A stretch of DNA of 50,504 nt from a virus (IMGVR_UViG_3300042924_004437:1-50504), one strand, 5' to 3'; counted from the stretch's first letter, positions 23,852 to 31,953 are shown. The notes: generated by a model not told the origin, from the sequence alone. Made by a program: numbers and translations.

Positions 23852-24723
23852 TGTCCGTTTCGACTTTCGTGGATGAAGGCCTGCCGGCCAACGCCAACCC
23901 CTACGCCTCGACCGAACAGTCGCTCCTGCCGGGCTACTACACGGACGCGGCGATGCAAGTCCTTGCCAACCAGCAGGCGGTCTCTGCGCGACCAACGCCC
24001 ATCTATCCGGGGCCGCGCATCGCCGACTTCACGGCCATGCAGAACATGGCCTTCGACCAGACGCCGGGCGCGGCGAATGCCTACCAGCCGTACTTGGCGC
24101 AGGCCGGGCGCAACACCGCCGACGTGACGCAGCAGTTCATGAACCCCTACACCAGTCAGGTCGTTGACCGGATTGGTCAGATGGGCACGCGCGCCCTCAA
24201 CGAGCAAATCCTGCCCGGCATCGAAAGCTCGATGATCCGCGCCGGCCAGTTCGGCGGTACGCGGCAGGCCGAGCTGATGGGTCGCGCCGTGCGCGAGGCC
24301 ACCGAAGGCATCTCGGCGCAGCAGTCGCAGGCGCTGGAGCGTGGCTACGCGCAGTCGCTGGGCGCGGCCCAGCAGGAGCAAACGCGGCAGGGCGGGTTGG
24401 CCTCGCTGGCGCAGCAACTCGGCCTGCGGGGCGTGGACGCACTGCAGACGGCGGGCGGCCTGCAGCAGGGCCAGACGCAGCGCAACCTCGACCTTGCCAC
24501 GTCCGACTTCGAGCGGCAGTTCGCTGACCCGCAAAGGAACATCGATGCCATGATCAAGACGCTGCAGGGTGTCGGAGGCGCAATGCCGAAGAGCGTCCTG
24601 AAGAAGGGTTACGGCACGGAGCCCACGGACGTTCCGGCGTCGGGGCTGGAGACGGCCGGGGCAACCGCCCTCACCTTCCTCGCTTTGATGAGAGAGCTTG
24701 GTCTTTTCCCCACAAAACCCTGA
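23851..24723 (+). CDS. internal virion / ejection protein
   Basis: The 290-residue protein starts at ATG 23851, one base shared with the previous TAA. It is Gln/Ala-rich with helical repeats; QQFMNPYTSQVVDRIGQMGT, IESSMIRAGQFGGTRQAELM and GYAQSLGAAQQEQTRQGGLA resemble a conserved podovirus virion protein encoded between hub and large ejection proteins. The C-terminal 20 residues are hydrophobic (TAGATALTFLALMREL region). There is no enzymatic signature. A tail-lumen or ejectosome component is inferred from neighbours. Confidence 0.65.
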   Translation: MSVSTFVDEGLPANANPYASTEQSLLPGYYTDAAMQVLANQQAVSARPTPIYPGPRIADFTAMQNMAFDQTPGAANAYQPYLAQAGRNTADVTQQFMNPYTSQVVDRIGQMGTRALNEQILPGIESSMIRAGQFGGTRQAELMGRAVREATEGISAQQSQALERGYAQSLGAAQQEQTRQGGLASLAQQLGLRGVDALQTAGGLQQGQTQRNLDLATSDFERQFADPQRNIDAMIKTLQGVGGAMPKSVLKKGYGTEPTDVPASGLETAGATALTFLALMRELGLFPTKP

Positions 24724-24736
24724 CGGAATTGGTCAC

Positions 24737-25375
24737 ATGGAAGACGAAGAAGACTTCACCAGCCCACTCGACTTCGCCAGCCTCTCGGGGATGGCGCGGC
24801 AGGCCGACGCGCAGGTTCAGACGCAGATCGAGAACTACCGCAAAATGCTCGCGGCGGGCACGAAGCGCATGCGCGAGCAGCGCATCGGCCCGTCCAGTAC
24901 CGAGCGTTTGCTCGCCCTCGCTCAGGCCCTCGGCTCACCCACGCGCACCGGCAAGTTCGGTGAGCGCATAGGCTTGATCGCCGGCACCCTCGGCGGCCAA
25001 GAGAGCGCCCGGCGCGAGGCGGAGCTGGCCCGCGCAGACACGCTGGAGAAGCTCGGCCTGAAGAGCGCGGAGTTCGATGTGGAAGCCGCGCAGACGCGTG
25101 CGAACAGGCTATCGACTTTGGCGGCGCGGCAGTTGGCGGCGGAGCAAGCAGCGGCTGCCAGAGGCGGCGTCGGCGTGGTTGTCGGGGCGGACTTCATCCC
25201 CCGCAATAAACGCACCGGCGCAATCATCAAGGAAGCGCCGGCTAACGTAGTGTACACGCTGCAGGACTATATAAACGACCCGGAACAGACGCCCGAAGAC
25301 AAGCGCGCTGCCTTGCGTAACTTCGACGGCACGTACGGCTTCGGTGCAGCCCAAATGTATCTCGGAGGTAAGTGA
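24737..25375 (+). CDS. helical virion-associated protein
   Basis: I chose ATG 24737 (MEDEEDFTSPLDF), 13 bases after the previous stop, giving 212 residues; TTG 24698 in the same frame would overlap the upstream gene by 26 bases and add 13 residues. The protein is strongly helical with heptad-like A/E/R/L content (SARREAELARADTLEKLGLK, LSTLAARQLAAEQAAAARGG), suggesting a coiled coil. SSTERLLALAQALGSPTRTG is a motif often seen in phage ejection modules by my recollection. Function unknown. Confidence 0.62.
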   Translation: MEDEEDFTSPLDFASLSGMARQADAQVQTQIENYRKMLAAGTKRMREQRIGPSSTERLLALAQALGSPTRTGKFGERIGLIAGTLGGQESARREAELARADTLEKLGLKSAEFDVEAAQTRANRLSTLAARQLAAEQAAAARGGVGVVVGADFIPRNKRTGAIIKEAPANVVYTLQDYINDPEQTPEDKRAALRNFDGTYGFGAAQMYLGGK

Positions 25376-26106
25376 TGCCCCGTCGTCCACCACCCACCTT
25401 TGGCGATGCGCCTGCAGGCCAAAACCGTTCAGCACAGCTCAAAGAAAGCGTAACTGCTGCCGATTTGGTTGCAAAGTACGCCGCTATTGAAAATGAGCGC
25501 GAGCGGTTGCGACTGGAACGTGAACGTCTTGCGCGCATGGAAAAGCCGCAGAGCCTCGGCGAAAAGCTGCGCGAGCAGTCCGTACTCAAGTCCGGCGAGG
25601 CTCTTACCGGCGCCGCTACGACTGCGCGCACCAAGCTGCCCACCCTCGCCGATCAGGCGCAGGCGGCGTTTGCGGGCGCGCAGGAACTTGTGACGCACCC
25701 CGGCTTTGAAGCCAGTGTCGGCGGGCCAAACCCGTTCAAAGGCGGCTTTGGCTTCCTTGGCACGTTCCCCGGATCGCGCGCCCGCGACTTCACCAGTCGC
25801 CTCGACAACGTAAAGGCGCAGGTGTTCATGCAGGCCTTCGAAACGCTCAAGGGCGCGGGCGCCATCACCGAACCTGAAGGCGAGGCCGCCACGAAAGCAC
25901 TGGCCAATCTTGACACCTCGGTGAGCGAGGAACAGTTCAAGAAAAACCTGCAAATCTATCTTGACACTATCAAGCGCGGGTATGAGCGCACGAAATCGAT
26001 GTCGGACATCCAGCCGATTCCGTATTCGCGGGAAATGCTTCTTGCTGAGAAAAACAGGCGTCTCCGTGTAGACGTTAATCCTGTCCCCTCGTCGGAGCGG
26101 CGATAA
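25375..26106 (+). CDS. coiled-coil virion protein of the ejection module
   Basis: ATG 25375 is preceded by GGAGGT at 25364-25369 and overlaps the previous TGA by one base. The 243-residue protein has an N-terminal coiled coil (ERERLRLERERLARMEK, about residues 40-60). A conserved segment HPGFEASVGGPNPFKGGFG, FPGSRARDFTSRLDNVKAQV and FMQAFETLKGAGAITEPEGE (about 102-165) recurs in phage internal proteins. There is no membrane helix. It sits directly before the largest ejection-type protein. Confidence 0.65.
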   Translation: MPRRPPPTFGDAPAGQNRSAQLKESVTAADLVAKYAAIENERERLRLERERLARMEKPQSLGEKLREQSVLKSGEALTGAATTARTKLPTLADQAQAAFAGAQELVTHPGFEASVGGPNPFKGGFGFLGTFPGSRARDFTSRLDNVKAQVFMQAFETLKGAGAITEPEGEAATKALANLDTSVSEEQFKKNLQIYLDTIKRGYERTKSMSDIQPIPYSREMLLAEKNRRLRVDVNPVPSSERR

Positions 26107-28328
26107 TGGCAACAAACCCGCGCGCTCCGAGTGACACGTTCAACCCGAAGACGGGGGCCTTGCAGGTCACCATCGGGACACCGGCTGAGATCAAGGCGCT
26201 CACCGACGACGAACTGGACGCCCTACTCGGCCAGTACGACACGATGGACGCTGAGCTAAGCAAGCTCAGCGAAGAAGACATTGACACCATGCTGGCCGCG
26301 TCACCGGAGGCCAAAGATATCGGCACGCCGCCCAACGTGGCCCCGAAACTGACGCCAATGAGCACTGGCGAACTCGTGGCTGGCGGTGCGCGCGAGCTGG
26401 CTGGCGGAGCCCTGTTTGAGTTTGCCGACGAGGCTGAAGCAGCCGCACGTGCGCCGTTCTCAGACAAAAGCTACGATGAGCTGGTGCGCGAAATCCGCCA
26501 AAGCCGTGCGCGCTTCAGCCAACAACAGCCGGAAGCCGCCATGGGCCTGAACGTGGCCGGTGGCATCGGTTCTATGTTCCTGCCCGGTGCCGGCCTTGCT
26601 GGGCAAATTCTGCGCGCCGGAACTGGCATTGGCAAGCTGTCGACGCCGCTGTTGCGCACAGCCGCCACGAGTGCCGTGGAAGGAGGCATCGCCGGTGTAG
26701 GCGCTGGCGAGAACCCTGAAGAGCGCCTGACCATGGGCCTCACTGGCGGCGCACTGAGTAGCATCCTCGGCGGCGGCATGTACGGTCTAGGACGCGGTTC
26801 GCAGTTCGTTCGTGATGTACGCGATGCGCGCCGCGACACTGGCGCGAACGCCGAGGCCATTGCCGCTGACTTGCTTGCGTCACGCGTGCCAGTCCCCGAC
26901 GCATTGCGCCAGCAAATGACCCGCGACGCGCAACTGGGCACTCCGACGACATTGGCAACCGCCACGCCGGAACTTGCCAACCTGTCTGATGTGGTGCTGC
27001 GCACGCCCTCAGACGCACGCGAGGCACTGGCTGAAACAGTCGCGCGCCAGCAGTCTGGCGCACCGGGCCGCGCGCAGCAGGCGCTGCGGACTGCGCTGCC
27101 TACGCCGGACTATTTCGCCTCGATGGATCAAGTCGTAGGGGCGCTGCGCGACAACGCCAAAGGTTTGTATAGCGAGGCCTACGCCGCCGCGCCAGAGATC
27201 CGCGACCAGCGCATTCTAAACGCGCTGAATGAACCGGACATTCAGTCAGCGTACGCCGACGCTATCAAGAACTCCAAGCGCGAGATGGCGGCGGCTGCGC
27301 TGGATGGCGAAGACCCAGCAAAGTACGCCATGAAGGAGTTCATGGATCTGAAGTTTGCTGATGATGGCAGCTTCATTGGTGCCAGTTTCACCGGCAAAAT
27401 GGTGCCTGATTTGCGCTCGCTTGATCAGATCAAGCAGGCACTTGATCGCCGCATCACCGGCCTCTATGCCAGCGGACAGGGCGGCGACGCCACGGCGCTG
27501 CGTAAACTCCGCGACAAGTTCGTCAACCGCCTCGATCAGGTGGGGCCGGCCGAGTACAAGGTTGCTCGCGGTCAGTACAAGGGCGACAGCGAGATCCGCG
27601 ACGCGCTCGAGTTGGGTCGGAAGGCGGTGGCCAGCAACATGCGTTGGCAGGAGCTGGCCAAGACTATGCGCGAGGCGTCTCCCGGCGAGCAGGCCGCGTT
27701 GACCACCGGCTTCATGCAGAACCTGATGCAGCGGTTTGAAGACACGACGGCGCGGCGCAACTTTGCGCGCGAGATCGTGGACAACGACAATCTGCGCAAC
27801 AAGCTGCGCTCCCTTGTACCCGCTGCCGAGTTTGACGTGCTGCAGGCCGCACTGAGGCGCGAGGGGGAGCTGTACGAGCAGACCGGGCGCGTGCTGACTG
27901 GCAGCCAGACCTTTGGCCGTGCGGCCGAGGCTCAGGCCATTGAGGACGCCGTGGCGCGCGGTGACATATCGCCGGCAGTCGATCTGATGCTTAATCCAAC
28001 GCCGGGCAACTTCTTCAAAAAGACACTGCAGACGTTGAGCAACATGCGCAACGCGAACGTCTCGCGATCGACGTACACGCAACTGGCTAGGATGCTCAAC
28101 ACGTCAACGCCGCAGGAGGCAGAAGCCATTCTGCAGCAGTTGGAGCGCGCTGCGCCAATACGCGCCCGTCGCGAGCGGGCGTTTGAGCAGCGGGCCACGC
28201 AGGCCGGCGGTGCCGGCGCGCGGATCATCGCCCCGTCCCCGGAAACGGAGCGCGAAGAGAAGCCATTCGAGCTGCGTATTCCAACGCTGTCTGACGGTCT
28301 GTCCACCATGCCCGGAGGCCCGCGATAA
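26106..28328 (+). CDS. large internal virion / ejection protein
   Basis: The 740-residue protein starts at ATG 26106, sharing one base with the previous TAA. After a 95-residue acidic leader comes FADEAEAAARAPFSDKSYDE, then LNVAGGIGSMFLPGAGLAGQ and further Gly/Ala hydrophobic stretches to about residue 230, which could insert in membranes. The remaining 500 residues are helical and charged. The same F-x-DEAEA / AGG / LPG head is found on the next gene, indicating a shared delivery domain. By analogy with podovirus internal proteins it would exit with the DNA and aid passage across the envelope; inferred. Confidence 0.65.
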   Translation: MATNPRAPSDTFNPKTGALQVTIGTPAEIKALTDDELDALLGQYDTMDAELSKLSEEDIDTMLAASPEAKDIGTPPNVAPKLTPMSTGELVAGGARELAGGALFEFADEAEAAARAPFSDKSYDELVREIRQSRARFSQQQPEAAMGLNVAGGIGSMFLPGAGLAGQILRAGTGIGKLSTPLLRTAATSAVEGGIAGVGAGENPEERLTMGLTGGALSSILGGGMYGLGRGSQFVRDVRDARRDTGANAEAIAADLLASRVPVPDALRQQMTRDAQLGTPTTLATATPELANLSDVVLRTPSDAREALAETVARQQSGAPGRAQQALRTALPTPDYFASMDQVVGALRDNAKGLYSEAYAAAPEIRDQRILNALNEPDIQSAYADAIKNSKREMAAAALDGEDPAKYAMKEFMDLKFADDGSFIGASFTGKMVPDLRSLDQIKQALDRRITGLYASGQGGDATALRKLRDKFVNRLDQVGPAEYKVARGQYKGDSEIRDALELGRKAVASNMRWQELAKTMREASPGEQAALTTGFMQNLMQRFEDTTARRNFAREIVDNDNLRNKLRSLVPAAEFDVLQAALRREGELYEQTGRVLTGSQTFGRAAEAQAIEDAVARGDISPAVDLMLNPTPGNFFKKTLQTLSNMRNANVSRSTYTQLARMLNTSTPQEAEAILQQLERAAPIRARRERAFEQRATQAGGAGARIIAPSPETEREEKPFELRIPTLSDGLSTMPGGPR

Positions 28329-29221
28329 TGCGCTCCACCGACTTTCCCTTCGCCGTGACGCCGCGCCGCTTCGACAAGGGCGGCCCGTCGTTCGCTGATC
28401 GCGCTCGCACGGTCGCGAAAGGCGCGATGTTCGCCGGGAACGACGAGGCGGAGGCGTTCTTGCGCGCCTTAATGCAGCTCAACCCAGATGCTTACGCAAG
28501 CGAGGTGGCGAACATTCGGAAGGAGCAGAAGGCGTACGAGGACGCCAATAAGGCGGAGTCGTTCGGCCTTGAGATGGCTGGCGGTCTCCTGCCGGCGCTG
28601 CTGCCGGGCGGTCAGGGCGTCGCTGCCACTCGCATGGCGGCGCTGGCGGCCAAATCGCCTCTCGCCGCGCGCATCGCCCCTGTGATCGGTGAGGCGGGGC
28701 TGTACGGCGTTGGGGCGGCAGACAGCATGGCAGACATCCCGCGCAGCATCGGCGAAGAGATGCTGTTTGGTCTGGGCATGTACGGCGCTGGCGCTGCCCT
28801 CGGGCCGCCCCTCAAGAAGCTCGGAGTGAAGGCCGCCAACGCGGTTGGCGACCGGGTGCTGGGGCCGAGGGTCGAGAACCTTATGTACAGCGATAAGATC
28901 GGCGGCCCTCAGTACAAGCCGGGCGATACACTGCCGGCTTATGGCGTGCGGAACATCTTCAGGCCGGCCGAGTTGGACGACATCGTGAGCTCCGGTTTCA
29001 TGCGGCCGCCGCCCGATAGGGCAAGAAACACAACGCGGAAATACTTCACGATGACCGACGCGGAGGTGCCGTCCGCTGCCAATCAGCAAGCCATGCACAT
29101 TCGCGTGCCGTCGAGCCGCATCCCGCAGGGTCGCGCGGTGCGCGCCAAGGATGTGGAAATCTGGGACAATGAGGCGGGCGAGTTCCGCAAGCTGCTCGCC
29201 GTGAAGAGGAAGAAGAAATGA
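28328..29221 (+). CDS. possible injected effector: delivery-type head plus unidentified C-terminal domain
   Basis: The 297-residue protein shares one base with the preceding stop. Residues about 38-95 (FAGNDEAEAFLRALMQLNPD, SFGLEMAGGLLPALLPGG) match the delivery-type head of the upstream 740-residue protein, followed by hydrophobic Ala/Gly segments to about residue 165. The C-terminal 110 residues (IFRPAELDDIVSSGFMRPPP, KYFTMTDAEVPSAANQQAMH, IRVPSSRIPQGRAVRAKDVE) form a distinct small domain I cannot name; its layout would suit a compact toxin or nuclease. It ends AVKRKKK, the same tail as the next protein. Confidence 0.55.
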   Translation: MRSTDFPFAVTPRRFDKGGPSFADRARTVAKGAMFAGNDEAEAFLRALMQLNPDAYASEVANIRKEQKAYEDANKAESFGLEMAGGLLPALLPGGQGVAATRMAALAAKSPLAARIAPVIGEAGLYGVGAADSMADIPRSIGEEMLFGLGMYGAGAALGPPLKKLGVKAANAVGDRVLGPRVENLMYSDKIGGPQYKPGDTLPAYGVRNIFRPAELDDIVSSGFMRPPPDRARNTTRKYFTMTDAEVPSAANQQAMHIRVPSSRIPQGRAVRAKDVEIWDNEAGEFRKLLAVKRKKK

Positions 29222-29225
29222 GCCG
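29196..29225 (+). repeat. 30-bp direct repeat at effector gene junction, copy 1
   Basis: The 30 bases running from TCGCCGTGAAG to GAAATGAGCCG are identical here and at 30230-30259. They encode the end of one gene (AVKRKKK stop), an A/G-rich ribosome site and the first codons of the next (MSR). Exact junction repeats can act as recombination seams for swapping effector genes. Confidence 0.9.
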
Positions 29226-30255
29226 CGCGTCGCGCCTGCTTGATTTAGTTACGGAGTTCGCGGTTCCGCGCCAGAAGCCGATCGCCACCAAATCAGCGGC
29301 CAAAGTGGCGGCGCAAGCAAAGGCACCGCTGGCTGTTAAACCGCCCGGCATGGTCGCCTATCACGGCAGCCCGCACCGCTTTGACCGCTTCGACATGAGC
29401 AAGATCGGCACAGGAGAAGGCGCGCAGGCGTATGGCCACGGGCTGTATTTCGCGGAGAGGGAAGCGGTGGCGAAGGCATACCGTGACGCACTCGCGGAAA
29501 TGCGCGTTGGCTTTAAGGTTAATGGCAAACGCATAACGCCCGGCGCAGGCGATCTGACGCCTGAAGAAGAGGCGGCCCGCTTCGTAATTGGTATGAGCGG
29601 TTTTGACAATCCGCAGAGCCGAGGCGCTGGCACAACGCTGTCGGCCCCCAAAGCTGTTCGTGAAGCGTTTCTCTCGGTGCCTTACAACCGATTTGAAAAC
29701 GACAAGGACAAGATTGCGCGCATATTGGCTGAGTGGCGTGCCAGCAAGGTCGCCTTCGACAAGGCGAGCAAAGGCTCCATGTACCAAGTCCGCATTGACG
29801 CCGATCCGGCTGATTTTCTGGACTACGATGCGCCGTTGAGCGGGCAGCCGCAGCAAGTACGCGAAGGCGTGGCGCGTGCCATGTCGCGTGGTGATCCTCT
29901 ATTGAGCGACCTGTTTGGCGATCTGAGCGATCCTAACGCGATGCAATTGGCGGGGTTGTTTCCTAAGTCAAGCGGCGCGCAAGTTTACAACACCATCACG
30001 GCCAAGGATCGGGCGGCCGCCACGCAAGCACTGCGCGAAGCCGGCATCCCCGGCATCAAGTACCTAGATCAAGGCAGCCGCTCCGTAGGTGACGGCTCAC
30101 GCAACTTCGTTGTGTTCGACGACAAGTTGGTGAGTATCCTCAAGCGATACGGCTGGGCTCCGGGCATGGCTATTCCCGCCGCCGCCATGGAAGAGTATGA
30201 AGCCGAGCAAGAATTTGCCCGTGGCGGCTTCGCCGTGAAGAGGAAGAAGAAATGA
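29218..30255 (+). CDS. ADP-ribosyltransferase-like effector (ART-PolyVal type)
   Basis: The 345-residue protein starts at ATG 29218, four-base overlap with the previous stop. Residues 46-80, with VAYHGSPHRFDRFDMSKIGT, then GEGAQAYGHGLYFAE, carry the HG-S and G-x-G-LYF elements of ADP-ribosyltransferases found in polyvalent phage proteins. Near 282-312, GIPGIKYLDQGSRSVGDGSR and NFVVFDDKLVSIL complete the fold. It would transfer ADP-ribose from NAD to a host target, as T4 Alt does after injection. The leader MSRASRLLDLVTEF recurs on the next gene, and the basic AVKRKKK end recurs on the previous one. Substrate unknown. Confidence 0.75.
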   Translation: MSRASRLLDLVTEFAVPRQKPIATKSAAKVAAQAKAPLAVKPPGMVAYHGSPHRFDRFDMSKIGTGEGAQAYGHGLYFAEREAVAKAYRDALAEMRVGFKVNGKRITPGAGDLTPEEEAARFVIGMSGFDNPQSRGAGTTLSAPKAVREAFLSVPYNRFENDKDKIARILAEWRASKVAFDKASKGSMYQVRIDADPADFLDYDAPLSGQPQQVREGVARAMSRGDPLLSDLFGDLSDPNAMQLAGLFPKSSGAQVYNTITAKDRAAATQALREAGIPGIKYLDQGSRSVGDGSRNFVVFDDKLVSILKRYGWAPGMAIPAAAMEEYEAEQEFARGGFAVKRKKK

Positions 30256-30259
30256 GCCG
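30230..30259 (+). repeat. 30-bp direct repeat at effector gene junction, copy 2
   Basis: Identical to 29196-29225. The two copies bracket exactly the ADP-ribosyltransferase-like gene, so recombination between them would delete or replace that gene while keeping the flanking reading frames and coupling intact. Confidence 0.9.
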
Positions 30260-31502
30260 AGCGTCACGTTTTGCCGATCTGATCTCGGAGTACGGCAAAG
30301 CCGCTGTGGACGAGGTGCTGTCCGCCCTCGGCCGCGACGCCGAGCCGGCGATGGTCGCAAAGGCCGTGGCGCAGCGCGCGAAGGCTGCAGCGCCGGAGAA
30401 GCCGAAGGCACCCGCCATTGTGAAAAAAGTGGCGGGCGCGGATAAGCGCGCCGCTTCTGGTGCCAAGTACGACGTTGAGGCTGTCGGCAAGCGGTATCCA
30501 ACGACCGTTCCGCCGGAGCTGGCCATCGATAAAACGACCGGCAAGGAGTTCCTCCAGAAGGTCAACTCGCCCGAAGCGGAGGCCGTCAGCAAGGCGCGGC
30601 GGGCCGCGCAGTCTGATATTTCGGGGGGTAACTTCACGCCGTACTTCGACCCAAGCGCTCGTTTTTACGTAGATCCAGTTCCGTACAACTTGCAGGGCAA
30701 CACTCTGACGGACGCCATGCCGAAGCGGCCGGACACCATCGCCAAGTACGAGGCGCTGGCCAATGCGCCCGAGGGGCTTGCTCGTCTGGAGGCGGCGTAT
30801 CTTCGCGGCCGCGAAAATCCTGATGCGTCGCAGTGGTACGCCATGGGCCAGCTCGAGGACGCCTTTCGCCAGCAGTACGGCGACGAGATGGGTCGTGCGA
30901 TGTTCAAGGCACGCTTCGCCGATGCCATGGCGGCCACGACTGGTGGCGCTGATCCAACATCAAACTTGCTCATGGCAAAGTACGCCAACTTCGTGAAGGA
31001 GGCCGGCCAATCGCTGCCGGAGAAGTCGTACGACCTGCCTTTCCCGATTGGCGGCCGCTACGCGTCAGGGAACATCGCGATGTATGACCGGCTTCTCGGC
31101 GAGAAAGGAGCTGGTCTCACCACGGCCAATCCGAAGCGGTTTAACTTCTCCGGCAACTTCCTCGGCGACATCAACCGCGCCACCATCGACGAGCAGATGT
31201 CCGGTCTCTTCCAGCCCGGCATGATGATCCCACCGGGAGACAGCTACGGCGTCTACGAAAGTGCGCTTGGCAACCTCGCCCGCCAGTATGACGTGGCCCC
31301 GGCCGAGTTCCAAGACGTGGCATGGGCCGGCGGTAAACTGGAAAAAACGCCAAACTATCGCCCGCAACCCATGATCCAGACGATCAACGAAGCCATTGAG
31401 CGCACGGCTCGTGTCACTGGTCTGTCGCCAGAAGAAGTGGTCGCCGAAGGTCTGGTGGGCGCTAGGCGTCCCGTGTACGCGGAAGGCGGCTTGGTAGAGT
31501 GA
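30252..31502 (+). CDS. possible injected effector, DUF7178-like
   Basis: The 416-residue protein starts at ATG 30252, four-base overlap (ATGA). The first residues MSRASRFADLISEYG parallel the preceding ART protein. The C-terminal region with NPKRFNFSGNFLGDINRATI, DEQMSGLFQPGMMIPPGDSY and FQDVAWAGGKLEKTPNYRPQ (about 290-380) matches what I recall as DUF7178, a family seen in phage polyvalent proteins; the activity is unknown. It ends VYAEGGLVE. Its 3' end overlaps a small leftward gene by 41 bases. It closes the rightward late transcript. Confidence 0.62.
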   Translation: MSRASRFADLISEYGKAAVDEVLSALGRDAEPAMVAKAVAQRAKAAAPEKPKAPAIVKKVAGADKRAASGAKYDVEAVGKRYPTTVPPELAIDKTTGKEFLQKVNSPEAEAVSKARRAAQSDISGGNFTPYFDPSARFYVDPVPYNLQGNTLTDAMPKRPDTIAKYEALANAPEGLARLEAAYLRGRENPDASQWYAMGQLEDAFRQQYGDEMGRAMFKARFADAMAATTGGADPTSNLLMAKYANFVKEAGQSLPEKSYDLPFPIGGRYASGNIAMYDRLLGEKGAGLTTANPKRFNFSGNFLGDINRATIDEQMSGLFQPGMMIPPGDSYGVYESALGNLARQYDVAPAEFQDVAWAGGKLEKTPNYRPQPMIQTINEAIERTARVTGLSPEEVVAEGLVGARRPVYAEGGLVE

Positions 31503-31635
31503 TGTCTTCGAGAAGGGCGGCGATTTCGTTCATGAAATCGCCGTCCGGCCACTTGTCGTCTTGATACAAATCTTCGGCGCGTAAACGCAGTTGCACGACA
31601 GCCGCTTCGATGCGGCACAGCAAACCAGCTTCCAT
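31462..31635 (-). CDS. 57-residue hypothetical protein, last gene of the leftward operon
   Basis: ATG at 31635 is preceded on the minus strand by GAGAGGAGCAAGTG, a strong ribosome site, and the frame stops with TAG at 31462-31464. The start shares one base with the TGA that would end an extended version of the upstream gene. The acidic helical sequence (MEAGLLCRIEAAVVQLRLRA, YQDDKWPDGDFMNEIAALLE) is unrecognised. It overlaps the rightward effector gene by 41 bases tail-to-tail. Confidence 0.62.
   Translation of the reverse strand: MEAGLLCRIEAAVVQLRLRAEDLYQDDKWPDGDFMNEIAALLEDITLPSRLPRTRDA
31518..31543. repeat. 10-bp inverted repeat at the convergent ends of late and early transcripts
   Basis: CGGCGATTTC (31518-31527) and GAAATCGCCG (31534-31543) form a perfect stem with a six-base loop GTTCAT, just past the stop of the rightward effector gene and within a small leftward gene. 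It lacks T-tracts on both sides, so a bidirectional terminator is only suggested by position. Confidence 0.55.
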
Positions 31636-31712
31636 CACTTGCTCCTCTCAATGATCCGCTGGCCGAAGAAGACGATCTTCTCGCCGTCGTAGACCGCGCT
31701 GCGCTGCCCCGG

Positions 31713-31883
31713 CTAGAAGTTCCACGGCGTGGCGTCGTATTGCGCCGCAACGGCGCGCGCTGTGCGCTTACCGTCAACCTTGTGTTCGCAAATGAAGTGG
31801 CGGCGCCCGTTGGACAGGACGCTGATGATCAGCCTCCCATCAAAACGCTTGGTTGGGGCGGTGTAGTCTGCGATGCGTTGCAT
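31713..31883 (-). CDS. 56-residue hypothetical protein ending at an amber codon with open continuation
   Basis: ATG 31883 follows CAGGGAGACAACACC on the minus strand; the longer frame upstream runs through leader hairpins and is rejected. The product (MQRIADYTAPTKRFDGRLII, HFICEHKVDGKRTARAVAAQ, YDATPWNF) stops at TAG 31713-31715. The same frame then stays open for 25 codons (31637-31712) with protein-like sequence (AVYDGEKIVFFGQRIIERSK) and ends at TGA 31635-31637, which overlaps the next ATG. This suggests either amber read-through or a recent nonsense mutation. Confidence 0.62.
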   Translation of the reverse strand: MQRIADYTAPTKRFDGRLIISVLSNGRRHFICEHKVDGKRTARAVAAQYDATPWNF

Positions 31884-31904
31884 GGTGTTGTCTCCCTGTG
31901 TGGT

Positions 31905-31917
31905 GGGGCAGTGCCCC
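31905..31917 (-). promoter_or_regulatory. leader hairpin GGGGC-NNN-GCCCC, copy A1
   Basis: The five-base stem with a three-base loop sits 22 bases upstream of the amber-interrupted gene and is followed on the minus strand by CACCACACAGGGAGAC, then the start. It is one of four copies, each in front of a small gene. Confidence 0.6.
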
Positions 31918-31924
31918 GGTTGGT

Positions 31925-31946
31925 GGGCCGGCGCTATGGCCGGCCC
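31925..31946 (-). repeat. GC-rich hairpin after the 61-aa gene, copy A
   Basis: GGGCCGG (31925-31931) and CCGGCCC (31940-31946) form a stem just downstream of the 61-residue gene's stop at 31954. No T-tract follows on the minus strand. It may mark an RNA end or processing site, and is conserved in the second copy. Confidence 0.55.
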
Positions 31947-31953
31947 TGTTGGT

